Assembly: GCA_910585895.1 (NCBI GenBank)
Contig: CAJUHY010000012.1
Coordinates: 1 to 52,579, forward strand
Reading direction: 5' to 3'
DNA: 52,579 bases
Source of the DNA: an uncultured Lachnospiraceae bacterium
GTDB lineage: Bacteria; Bacillota; Clostridia; Lachnospirales; Lachnospiraceae
This document shows, in pieces, positions 1 through 6,204 of this stretch. The position numbers were made by a program, and so were the translations under genes. Numbering within the stretch: position 1 is the first letter of the stretch; each line of letters opens with the position of its first letter. The notes below the pieces were generated by a model. It saw only the letters and a program-made list of their open reading frames with translations, ran no database searches and was not told where the DNA came from.

Positions 1-65
1 TTTTTTATTTTTTTGATAAAATCAGTTGGTAGAAAAAATGGGGAAACTCAAATGTCAAAAGTATA

Positions 66-94
66 TTGAAAAAGATTTCTGCATATGCTATAAT
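66..94 (+). promoter_or_regulatory. Promoter of putative antitoxin RNA
   Basis: TTGAAA at 66-71 and TATAAT at 89-94 are separated by exactly 17 bases, and a TGC lies just before the -10 (extended -10). Transcription should start near 101 and run into the hairpin at 141-178. No protein gene follows, so it most plausibly drives a short non-coding RNA. Confidence 0.7.
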
Positions 95-100
95 GCCTAT

Positions 101-187
101 AGGCAAAAAAGATGTAAGAAATCCACGTTGACGAAGAAATGAATCCCTCGACCGTACTGCAATACAGTCGAGGGATTCTTCTTTTCT
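101..187 (+). ncRNA. Putative antisense antitoxin RNA (RNAII-like) of a type I toxin-antitoxin locus
   Basis: A short transcript of about 85 nt is predicted from the promoter at 66-94 to the terminator at 141-190. Its 5' part contains AAAAAAGATGTAAGAAAT (105-122), identical to plus-strand bases 290-307 inside the toxin gene on the opposite strand. The RNA is therefore perfectly complementary to 18 nt of the toxin message just after its start codon. Weaker similarity (CCA, TTGAC) extends across the start codon and toward the ribosome site. The two transcripts converge on one hairpin. This is the arrangement known for the par (fst/RNAII) locus of plasmid pAD1. Transcription itself is inferred. 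Confidence 0.6.
105..122 (+). repeat. 18-base direct repeat, copy in the antisense RNA
   Basis: AAAAAAGATGTAAGAAAT occurs here and at 290-307 on the same strand. In par-type systems such direct repeats supply the antitoxin-to-toxin pairing region. Confidence 0.8.
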
Positions 188-190
188 TTT
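141..190 (+). terminator. Shared hairpin terminator of the toxin and antitoxin transcripts
   Basis: GAATCCCTCGAC (141-152) pairs perfectly with GTCGAGGGATTC (167-178) around a 14-base loop. On the plus strand it is followed by TTCTTTTCTTTT, so it is a good terminator for the rightward RNA. The leftward toxin message would also read through this hairpin into ATTTCTTCG. A shared bidirectional terminator with complementary loops is typical of par-type loci. Confidence 0.7.
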
Positions 191-213
191 ATAGTGGCAA
201 AGCACCCACTAGG

Positions 214-315
214 CTAACTGTTGCCCTTGTCGTCACCGTCTAACCATTTGATGATGTAGTGGCAAGCTACACCGCCCAGAACGGCGAGTAAAAAAGATGT
301 AAGAAATTCCAACAT
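214..315 (-). CDS. 33-residue Fst-like small membrane peptide (putative type I toxin)
   Basis: The reading frame starts with ATG at 315-313 and is preceded by AGGAGG with 5-base spacing. The 33-residue product begins MLEFLTSFLLAVLGG. Residues 4-23 form a single hydrophobic helix, and the tail is charged and hydrophilic (WLDGDDKGNS). Length, single membrane helix and acidic/basic tail all match the Fst/par class of type I toxins (Fst itself is 33 residues), though sequence identity is low. The leader has GACACC/GGTGTC (plus-strand 317-322 and 337-342), which can pair over the ribosome site, a usual feature of type I toxin messages. A divergently degraded second copy of the gene start lies at 105-133. 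Expected action is membrane insertion; this is inference. Confidence 0.7.
   Translation of the reverse strand: MLEFLTSFLLAVLGGVACHYIIKWLDGDDKGNS
290..307 (+). repeat. 18-base direct repeat, copy inside the toxin gene
   Basis: This is the second copy of the repeat at 105-122. Read on the minus strand it encodes residues 3-9 of the small peptide (FLTSFL region). Base pairing by the opposing RNA would cover the start of the toxin reading frame. Confidence 0.8.
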
Positions 316-358
316 TGACACCTCCTCCCTGTTGCGGGTGTCGGTGAGCAACATAAAA

Positions 359-367
359 ATTATAGCA
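359..367 (-). promoter_or_regulatory. Extended -10 promoter of the small toxin gene
   Basis: On the minus strand TGC-TATAAT lies at 367-359. The -35 region (TAGAAG at 387-382, 17-base spacer) is poor, as expected for an extended -10 promoter. The start near 352 gives a leader of about 37 bases and a message of roughly 215 bases ending at the hairpin at 141-178. Confidence 0.5.
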
Positions 368-387
368 TATTATTTTCTATTCTTCTA

Positions 388-653
388 GCTTTTCTCTAAA
401 AATGGTTTGAAACTGGGATTTCGGCTGACACAATCCGAGGCTCGCTCGACCAGTGGACACTGTTTTAAGGCAATCTTCCTTCGTAGTTGATATCTTTGAT
501 GTCTGTTTTTACCATCCGAGCAATAAATACCACTCCTTTTTCCTCGGTTTCGTTTCATCTGCTTTAAATATATTTTATCCTCATCTGGTTTCACACTTTA
601 AAGACAAATCATAGAATCATATCCCTTTGACAATGCGCAACTATAAGCAGACC
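388..653. other. Stretch without a supported gene
   Basis: A minus-strand open frame at 385-594 (69 codons, GTG start) has no ribosome site and no recognisable domain, and I do not accept it. I see no strong hairpin or other structure here. It separates the toxin-antitoxin locus from the DUF4367 gene. Confidence 0.5.
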
Positions 654-1550
654 TTATTCAGCTATCTGTAATTTGTCCGCCATCTCCAGAAACTCTTCCT
701 TGGAAAAGTTACCAGTAAATACCAATATATACTCCGCATTGGAAAGAATAAGGTTATCATTATCGGAATCTTTGAAGTAATAGCCTTCAAACTCACCCAC
801 TCTGACCTGCTCCATGTCTTTCCTGTTGGCAGTTATGTTTCCTATATTTCCATTATCTTTCTTACTTTGCCTAAATGTAAATGTACTTTCATCTTCATTA
901 ATGTAATATAAATAGTACATCCCTATATTCTCATCAAATAACTCTTCCGTTAACTGATACCCCTCAGGAATCTGCGTCAGCTCATACTTCTGGAATTCTC
1001 CATCGGAGACTTCTGCATCATTCTCTCGGTTTTCTAATTCCACATAATCTCCATGCTGCTCCATCCAACTATTATGTAACCAGACAATAATGGGATTCGT
1101 ACCGCTGACTGTCGCTCCAAACATACACACCATCAATACGACCATCGCAAGGACTGCCCTCCTCGAGCGGATGGGGCGCAGCAATGCCAACATGGAAAAC
1201 TCCCGCTTGTCTTTCTTCTCTGTCTTGTCTGATATCTTCCCTGTACGCAGAAGTTCCTCCATCGAGTGTTCGAACTGTGGTGAAAACTGATGCTTGGGGA
1301 ATTCTTTCGGGCGTTTCTCATACTCCTGTTCTACCATCTGCGAGAAAGCCGCTTTCAGCAGTTTGTCCATCTCTTTGCTGTCCGCGCTCTCCATATCATC
1401 TATAGATTCTGTACGCTCCAGACTGCCCTTATCCATAGATTCTATGCTTATGCTATCCTTATGCTCCATATCATTCTTAGCTTCCATGCTGCCCTTGTTC
1501 TCCGTACCTTCCATGGTATTCACGCTGCCCATGTTCTTCATGCCGTTCAC
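654..1550 (-). CDS. DUF4367 domain membrane protein
   Basis: The product is about 295-298 residues. Residues 1-60 are a low-complexity run rich in Met, Ser, Asp, Glu and Lys with repeated short units (GSM/DSM/DDM types). A cytoplasmic acidic/basic region follows, then one hydrophobic segment near residues 130-150 (AVLAMVVLMVCMFGATVSG). The extracellular C-terminal part matches DUF4367 (YELTQIPEGYQL near the start of the domain; FSKEEFLEMADKL at the end). In Clostridia such proteins often sit beside ECF sigma factors and may act as anti-sigma or sensor proteins; no sigma gene is present here. The start is uncertain: GTG at 1550 lies only 2 bases after GGAGG, while ATG at 1541 lies 11 bases after it. 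It is transcribed from the conserved promoter-like block at 1591-1630. Confidence 0.75.
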   Translation of the reverse strand: MNGMKNMGSVNTMEGTENKGSMEAKNDMEHKDSISIESMDKGSLERTESIDDMESADSKEMDKLLKAAFSQMVEQEYEKRPKEFPKHQFSPQFEHSMEELLRTGKISDKTEKKDKREFSMLALLRPIRSRRAVLAMVVLMVCMFGATVSGTNPIIVWLHNSWMEQHGDYVELENRENDAEVSDGEFQKYELTQIPEGYQLTEELFDENIGMYYLYYINEDESTFTFRQSKKDNGNIGNITANRKDMEQVRVGEFEGYYFKDSDNDNLILSNAEYILVFTGNFSKEEFLEMADKLQIAE

Positions 1551-1590
1551 GTCCTCCTTATTCCTTATTTTTACTTATCTTCTCTTCGTC

Positions 1591-1630
1591 CCTTATCATA
1601 GTAACAATTCAAGTGTCACAAACATGACGC
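1591..1630 (-). promoter_or_regulatory. Conserved promoter-like block upstream of the DUF4367 gene
   Basis: Read on the minus strand, GCGTCATGTTT is followed about 10 bases later by AATTGTTACTATGATAAGG. The same block occurs on the plus strand at about 1949-1987 and 3789-3827, and in decayed form at 1684-1722. A -10-like TATGAT is included, but the upstream GTCATGTTT block is not a standard -35. I infer a shared alternative promoter, possibly recognised by an ECF sigma factor. Confidence 0.5.
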
Positions 1631-1683
1631 TTTTTGCAAAAAAAATTTATAAAATAATTATTTTCTATCTTTTTTCCAAAAAA

Positions 1684-1772
1684 AGACCTGTTTTTGTCTC
1701 TGATATTGTTATTAATTATAGGCGGAAGCATTTTCATAACATCTGACAGAATATCCCCCGGACACATTTTTT
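1684..1772 (+). repeat. Decayed copy of the promoter/hairpin unit
   Basis: Bases 1684-1722 align with the promoter-like block of the two intact units (ACCTGTTTTTG, then ATTGTTATTAATTATAGG). They are followed by CAGAATATCCCCCGGACACA and a T run at 1747-1772. This matches only the left arm of the terminator hairpin seen in the other copies, so the unit looks truncated and inactive. Confidence 0.45.
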
Positions 1773-1948
1773 AAGCTAAAGAGAATATTACCACGAATCA
1801 TCATTTAAGGCAACGGAAAGCACAAAAATTAAATGTTAATCCATGGTAATTAATTTATGACAATTTATTTAAAATCAATCGGTTATTTCTGCTACTTTTT
1901 TAGTAATAATCTACAAAAATTTGAAACTATAAAATATTTTCCTAAAAA

Positions 1949-1987
1949 GCGTCATGTTTTGCCATATGTAATTGTTTCTATTATAGA
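1949..1987 (+). promoter_or_regulatory. Conserved promoter-like block of small-RNA unit 1
   Basis: GCGTCATGTTTTGCC, then AATTGTTTCTATTATAG with TATTAT at 1979-1984 as the probable -10. It shares GCGTCATGTTT and the TGTT(A/T)CTAT block with the promoter upstream of the DUF4367 gene. Transcription would start near 1990. Confidence 0.5.
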
Positions 1988-1989
1988 GG

Positions 1990-2050
1990 GGCGATTTAAA
2001 CATACATCGCAGGAAACCCCCGGAACGTCTCTTAGTTCCGGGGGCTTTTT
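1990..2050 (+). ncRNA. Putative small RNA, unit 1
   Basis: About 60 bases lie between the promoter-like block and a strong intrinsic terminator: CCCCCGGAAC (2017-2026) and GTTCCGGGGG (2035-2044), loop of 8, then CTTTTT. The body contains no plausible coding frame. The sequence GAGGGG(C/T)(G/T)ATTT, CATA, ATC(G/A)CAGGAA, the hairpin and the T tract recur in unit 2 at 3831-3887. The order promoter, short body, terminator with no gene suggests a free-standing small RNA. Expression is not shown. Confidence 0.5.
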
Positions 2051-2253
2051 GCTGCCCTGGTGCAAAATACTCATCTACAGGCTGCTTCACAAACCATGTT
2101 CCTCATACCGCTCAATATGGAAATCTGTAAGCGCCTATTTATTGGTATTTTTGGCGTTTCTTCTTTTCATCCCAACTCACTAAAAACCGTAAAGCCACAG
2201 AACTCAAGAAAAAAGACACCGTATGGTTACGGCGCCTCCGTTTCGTGGTTCAG

Positions 2254-3174
2254 TTACACTGTAAGTGTCTGCCCCGACTCCAAAGCCAGAATCATTTCGT
2301 GGACAGGGGCAAGGAGCAGGGATGCCCTTGCCCCTATATACTTTTTGTAAAACGCTTTCTGCAGGTCACTGATATATGGGGTGCACTCTATAAAATGATG
2401 GATTTTCTCCATATTCAGTCTGCCGTATATTCTTTTCACAGCCTCATTACAGTCTGCATTTTCCGCTTTCATCAGGTAATCATAATAATTGATTTTTCTG
2501 CCGTCCAGTTTCACGGCAGAAGTCGGGAACTGGAACACCCTCTTATTTAGTGCATCCTCATTTTCCAGTACGCTTTGCATAACGCTTTCATCCGCCTGTG
2601 GGAGCAGGCAGCTCCCGCAGTCATAGACCGGGGCAAGACCGGTAGCCTTTGATACAGGGTCGTACAGGAATCCCCAGTTGCCATTATGTCGGTCAAAGTT
2701 GCCAAGCAGTGCGTCTATGGCAAACATCTCCCAAAAATGCTCCAGCAGGCGTCCTGGTTCTATGAACTGCTGTTTTTCTATTGTTTCCAGAATGTCGGAA
2801 AGCTCCGTCCCGCTTCCATTGCTGTCCGAATCAAGGATTGTATTCTTGATGGAGCAGAAATCAAAGAGCTGCTTTCCGTCTGCGGTAAAGTCCCGGCAGG
2901 CACAGACAATTTTTATCTTCCCCGCCACATCAAAAGTTCCAAGCATGGTCTCCTGCGCCGTAACGCCCAACATGCGAAAGATGCTGCAGGCGATGTGTTC
3001 TGAAAAACAGCTGTTGGTATAGGAAAGCTCCGTGGGCTTTTGCTGCCCTGATGGCGGGAATTTCAGCATATACTGCCGCCCCTCATATTCAACCGCAATC
3101 TTTTTTCCATTCGCACCACTGTATGCCTTGCCAAATACCCGCCTGCAGCTGGTAAAATCAATACTTTTGTTCAT
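2254..3174 (-). CDS. HipA-like kinase domain protein (toxin of a HipBA-type pair)
   Basis: The product has 306 residues counted from ATG at 3174, which overlaps the stop of the upstream regulator gene (ATGA). A TTG start six codons earlier is less likely. It shows HipA/CtkA-type kinase hallmarks: a lysine in MLKFP near residue 38 for ATP binding, the catalytic loop NFDRHNGNWG around residues 159-168, and the metal-binding YDCGS near 184-188. HipA kinases phosphorylate proteins on Ser/Thr, such as glutamyl-tRNA synthetase in E. coli. At about 306 residues it is shorter than E. coli HipA (about 440) and resembles the compact CtkA-like branch. Overlap with an XRE regulator gene supports a toxin-antitoxin role; the target is unknown. 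Confidence 0.75.
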   Translation of the reverse strand: MNKSIDFTSCRRVFGKAYSGANGKKIAVEYEGRQYMLKFPPSGQQKPTELSYTNSCFSEHIACSIFRMLGVTAQETMLGTFDVAGKIKIVCACRDFTADGKQLFDFCSIKNTILDSDSNGSGTELSDILETIEKQQFIEPGRLLEHFWEMFAIDALLGNFDRHNGNWGFLYDPVSKATGLAPVYDCGSCLLPQADESVMQSVLENEDALNKRVFQFPTSAVKLDGRKINYYDYLMKAENADCNEAVKRIYGRLNMEKIHHFIECTPYISDLQKAFYKKYIGARASLLLAPVHEMILALESGQTLTV

Positions 3175-3593
3175 ACGCACGCTTCTTTCCAAAGATATTT
3201 CTGCCGCAGGTAGTCCGCATGTTCCGGAGTAATGGAACCCTCACTGATTTCCGCCATGTTGATGCTGCCATACAGTTCCCCCCACAGGCAATCCAGAAGG
3301 TCAGATTTCTTTTTCAGCCCTTCCTTGTATGCGTCCAGGTCATGCTGCAGATAGTCTGGCAAACCGCATTCGAAACAGCGTTCCCTTTTCGTTTCCCGAG
3401 TCTCGCTTTCCGTCAGCATTTCCATAGAAACACCCAGTGCATTTGCTATTTTATATACCGTTTCCGCAGAACATTTTTCCAACTTTGTTTTCCCTCTGCA
3501 GATGTCATTCAGCGTTGCATACGGCACCCCCGCCTCAACTGCAAGCCAGTATTTTGTCATGTTTCTTTTATCCAGCAAATCTTCTATAATCAT
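3171..3593 (-). CDS. XRE-family HTH regulator (HipB-like antitoxin)
   Basis: The product is 140 residues with an N-terminal helix-turn-helix (residues about 5-60; WLAVEAGVPYATLNDICRG is the recognition region). The C-terminal half has no clear domain. It overlaps the HipA-like gene by 4 bases, so the two are probably translated together. Such regulators bind and neutralise the kinase and repress their own operon. ATG at 3593 follows GAGGTGAAGGACC. The promoter lies at 3617-3645. Confidence 0.75.
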   Translation of the reverse strand: MIIEDLLDKRNMTKYWLAVEAGVPYATLNDICRGKTKLEKCSAETVYKIANALGVSMEMLTESETRETKRERCFECGLPDYLQHDLDAYKEGLKKKSDLLDCLWGELYGSINMAEISEGSITPEHADYLRQKYLWKEACV

Positions 3594-3616
3594 GGTCCTT
3601 CACCTCGCTCACCCTT

Positions 3617-3645
3617 ATTATATCGTCATACCAAAATAATGGCAA
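3617..3645 (-). promoter_or_regulatory. Promoter of the hipBA-like operon
   Basis: On the minus strand TTGCCA (3645-3640) and TATAAT (3622-3617) are separated by 17 bases. The leader to the ATG at 3593 is about 17 bases. Confidence 0.65.
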
Positions 3646-3788
3646 GCGGATTTGTTCTATTAAGACACTGATAACCGTAAAATAGATTACATCTTGTTAT
3701 GAATTACAAAATGTAAAAACTCAAATTTTTAACTGTTTTGGTTAAAAAAATATGCATTTTTCAAATTTTTTTATTTTTTTCTCAAAAA

Positions 3789-3827
3789 ACGTCATGTTTT
3801 GCCTTTTCCAACTGTTACTATTAATAG
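3789..3827 (+). promoter_or_regulatory. Conserved promoter-like block of small-RNA unit 2
   Basis: ACGTCATGTTTTGCC, then AACTGTTACTATTAATAG. It is nearly identical in layout to the block at 1949-1987 and to the minus-strand block at 1591-1630. Confidence 0.5.
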
Positions 3828-3830
3828 AGG

Positions 3831-3887
3831 GGTTATTTCATCATAAATCACAGGAAGCCTCCGGTACGATTTTGTTCCGGGGGTTTT
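3831..3887 (+). ncRNA. Putative small RNA, unit 2
   Basis: This is a second copy of the unit at 1990-2050. The terminator stem CCTCCGGTAC (3858-3867) / GTTCCGGGGG (3874-3883) is followed by TTTTCTG. Here an outer stem ATCACAG/CTGTGAT extends the hairpin. The stem keeps pairing despite base changes (C-G versus T-G; one T-T mismatch). No coding frame is evident. Confidence 0.5.
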
Positions 3888-4020
3888 CTGTGATTTCGGA
3901 CGACTTTTCAACTTCCTGGATTGACAAAACGAAATACTTTCCATAAAAAATCAATGGGATTATCAAAGAAACAGTTTTTAGAATATGGATTTTCTATGAT
4001 ATACGAATCGATTACAATTA

Positions 4021-4065
4021 AGGAGGGATAATTTGGCAGCGGACAGCTTTCTCCTTTCCCTATAG
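4021..4065 (+). CDS. Possible 10-codon mini-cistron
   Basis: AGGAGGG (4021-4027) is followed 6 bases later by TTG at 4033, which opens a frame encoding (M)AADSFLLSL and stopping at 4065. A GGGG/CCCC mini-hairpin and the strong terminator at 4115-4159 follow. It resembles a leader peptide plus attenuator, but no downstream plus-strand gene exists. It may be a relic left by an excised element. Evidence for translation is only the ribosome site. Confidence 0.25.
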   Translation, partial: RRDNLAADSFLLSL

Positions 4066-4114
4066 GGGTGGCAGGCCCCTTGGCTTTTGCGGTATGTAAA
4101 AATTGGATTGCCGG

Positions 4115-4159
4115 ATAACAGGCTTAAAATATCATATGTATTTTAAGCCTGTTATTTTT
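4115..4159 (+). terminator. Strong bidirectional hairpin terminator
   Basis: ATAACAGGCTTAAAATA (4115-4131) pairs perfectly with TATTTTAAGCCTGTTAT (4139-4155), a 17-bp stem with a 7-base loop, followed by TTTT. Confidence 0.7.
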
Positions 4160-4225
4160 GGGCGGTAACTTCCTGATTGCATTGCTTGCCTATTTGGATA
4201 ATAGGAACAACAGGCGAAAATAAAC

Positions 4226-4260
4226 AAGCCTACCTTGTACTTGGCGGTTCAGGTAGGCTT
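4226..4260 (-). terminator. Hairpin, possible minus-strand terminator
   Basis: AAGCCTACCT (4226-4235) and AGGTAGGCTT (4251-4260) form a 10-bp stem. On the minus strand it is followed by GTTTATTTTC. It lies inside the rejected open frame at 4190-4399, which argues further against that frame being a gene. Confidence 0.4.
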
Positions 4261-4444
4261 TAGACTTATTTGAGAGGCTAACCACGCTTGTGGGCGGTTG
4301 CTCCTTTTCTACAATATAACATTTCTGTATCTGAAAATCAACCGCATTTTTTAGAATCCGGCGAAAGCGTTCCATATAGATTGGTAAAAGCCATGCCATA
4401 AAAAGTTCTTGATGGCACGCTGTCTGGCAGCGTTAACTTATTTA

Positions 4445-4876
4445 TTATTCCCACTTGAATAAAATAATACCACCAATGCAGATTGCCATTCCAAGCGCCC
4501 TCCGCCATTCAAAAGGCTGCTTTTCCACGCCAAACATGCCGAAAAGTTCAATTAAATAAGCAATCAGCAGCTGTGAAACAACAATCAGCATCACTGCCTT
4601 TGCCGGTCCCAGCGCTGCCATACTTTTAATCACTGTGTAGGTAATAAATGCCCCGATTGCCCCGCCCAACAGCATATACTTAGGCTGTATCTGCAAAATC
4701 GCCGTAAAACTGCTGCGGTCTGTAAACAGCCAGGCCGCCAGACAGACGATAAGGGCGGAAAATTGTACCCAGCTTGTGCTGACCCACATGCTGCTCCCTT
4801 TCGTTACCTCCGTGTTGAATACACCCTGTATGCTCATCAAAGCCCCGGACAGAAGTGCGATAAAAATTCCAATCAT
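4445..4876 (-). CDS. DMT-type half transporter (DUF606/YdcZ family)
   Basis: A 143-residue integral membrane protein starting at MIGIFIALLSG, with AGGAGG 6 bases before ATG 4876. It has five hydrophobic segments and the family's typical opening (ALLSGALMSIQGVFNTEV). Members are half-size drug/metabolite-type transporters that are thought to dimerise. It follows argD by 59 bases in the same direction with no terminator between them, so it may share the arginine operon transcript. Its substrate is unknown; export or import of an arginine-pathway intermediate is only a guess from position. Confidence 0.75.
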   Translation of the reverse strand: MIGIFIALLSGALMSIQGVFNTEVTKGSSMWVSTSWVQFSALIVCLAAWLFTDRSSFTAILQIQPKYMLLGGAIGAFITYTVIKSMAALGPAKAVMLIVVSQLLIAYLIELFGMFGVEKQPFEWRRALGMAICIGGIILFKWE

Positions 4877-4935
4877 TGGTTTCCTCCTAAAATATCTTTC
4901 AGATAGGATAACCATAATTATCAATTACTATACCT

Positions 4936-6120
4936 CTATAATATTTCTTTCAATATTTCAATCATCTCATCCACATGCTCTTTTTCGATTACCAACGGCG
5001 GCACAAACCGCAGGACATTGCTGCCGGCTGTAATCAGAATCAATCCTTGTTTCAGCGCTTTGCTGCTTACTTCTCCAACCGAAACCGTAAGTTCCAATCC
5101 CTGCATCAGCCCTTTTCCCCTGCGCGCAGCGATACAGCTATATTCTGCTTTCAGCAGTTCCAGCTGCTCCTCTAAATAGCTGCCGATTTCCCTGACATGT
5201 TCCGTAATTTTCTGCTGCTCAAAAATATCAAATACCTTGCTGACTGCTGCACCTGTAAAAGGATTTCCGCCGTAAGTTGTTCCGTGGTCGCCAGGTTTTA
5301 AAGAAGACTCTGCCACTTTCTCTGTCATCACGAAAGCCCCCACTGGAACGCCGCAGCCCAAAGCCTTGGCACAAGTCATGATATCTGGTTTTACACCGTA
5401 TCCCTGCCAGGCAAACATCTCTCCGGTCCTTCCCATACCGCATTGGATTTCATCTAAAATCAGCAGAATATCATGTTCCTCGCAAATCTCTTTGACGCCA
5501 TGCAAAAATTCTTCCGTTGCCGGATAAAATCCACCCTCGCCCTGTATGGTCTCCATAATAATCGCACAGGTCTTGTCATTTACCAGGGCTTTTACGCTAT
5601 GCAGATTATTGTAATCCGCAAATCTGACAATACCCGGCAGCGGCTCAAAAGGCTCACGGTAATGTGCATTGCCGGTGACCGCAAGGGCCCCCATACTCCT
5701 GCCATGGAACGAACGGTTCATAGCAATAATTTCATGGTCCGTACATTTATCCTTCTCATAGGCATATTTCTTTGCTGCCTTTAAAGCCCCCTCTATCGCC
5801 TCTGTTCCGCTGTTGGTAAAAAAGACGCGGTCCAAACCGGAAGCTGCACAGAGTTTCGCTGCCGCTTCCATCGTAGGCTGGTTGTAAAACAGGTTGGAAG
5901 TATGTAGCAGCTTGTCAATCTGCTCTTTCAACGCCTGATTGTATTCCTGGTTTCCATACCCCAACGCCTGCACGGCAATTCCCGCCGCAAAATCAAGATA
6001 TTTTCTGCCCTCCGTATCATAGAGATATACGCCCTCTCCGTGGTCAAGCGCCACTGGATAACGGTTATAAGTATGTAAAATATGGCTTTCCGCCTGCGAA
6101 ATTATTGTATTTTCTTCCAT
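4936..6120 (-). CDS. argD: Acetylornithine aminotransferase
   Basis: A 394-residue class III PLP aminotransferase, the usual length. It converts N-acetylglutamate semialdehyde to N-acetylornithine in arginine synthesis. Visible residues are the TNSGTEA phosphate-binding region (about 102-108), LDEIQ with the PLP-nitrogen aspartate at 223, and the PLP lysine at 252 in CAKALGCG. It is the last biosynthetic gene of argC-GNAT-argJ-argB-argD. The argD/argB gap is 84 bases. Neighbours make ArgD more likely than a gabT-type enzyme. Confidence 0.93.
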   Translation of the reverse strand: MEENTIISQAESHILHTYNRYPVALDHGEGVYLYDTEGRKYLDFAAGIAVQALGYGNQEYNQALKEQIDKLLHTSNLFYNQPTMEAAAKLCAASGLDRVFFTNSGTEAIEGALKAAKKYAYEKDKCTDHEIIAMNRSFHGRSMGALAVTGNAHYREPFEPLPGIVRFADYNNLHSVKALVNDKTCAIIMETIQGEGGFYPATEEFLHGVKEICEEHDILLILDEIQCGMGRTGEMFAWQGYGVKPDIMTCAKALGCGVPVGAFVMTEKVAESSLKPGDHGTTYGGNPFTGAAVSKVFDIFEQQKITEHVREIGSYLEEQLELLKAEYSCIAARRGKGLMQGLELTVSVGEVSSKALKQGLILITAGSNVLRFVPPLVIEKEHVDEMIEILKEIL

Positions 6121-6204
6121 CTCATTTTGCTCCTTCTCTTGCAGATTAAAGTATCGGCTTCTTGGTTCTCGTCTGTTCTTTTATATGATGCAAAGTTGCT
6201 GCCC

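Larger units (their letters stand above)
1551..2253. other. Intergenic region with one intact and one decayed small-RNA unit
   Basis: It contains the promoter block of the DUF4367 gene, the decayed unit at 1684-1772 and the intact unit at 1949-2050. The rest (about 1773-1948 and 2051-2253) is AT-rich or unstructured, and I see no supported gene in it. Confidence 0.5.
3594..4444. other. Accessory intergenic region with mobile-element-like debris
   Basis: It holds the hipBA promoter, small-RNA unit 2, a mini-cistron with a strong hairpin (4021-4160), and an open frame at 4190-4399 on the minus strand that I do not recognise (69 codons, no good ribosome site). The pieces look like remnants of an integrated element, but no integrase or attachment site is visible. 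Confidence 0.4.

Noticed and set aside
5..205. 66-codon minus-strand frame overlapping the antitoxin RNA
   Set aside because: It runs through the terminator hairpin and a decayed copy of the toxin start and has no ribosome site. It is better explained by the RNA locus.
385..594. 69-codon minus-strand frame next to the toxin-antitoxin locus
   Set aside because: GTG start without a ribosome site, no recognisable domain, unusual composition.
4115..4260. Riboswitch upstream of the DMT transporter gene
   Set aside because: The structures are downstream of that minus-strand gene, not in its leader, and no known aptamer pattern is visible.
4190..4399. 69-codon minus-strand frame
   Set aside because: No good ribosome site, contains a terminator-like hairpin, not recognised. 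Kept only as possible element debris.
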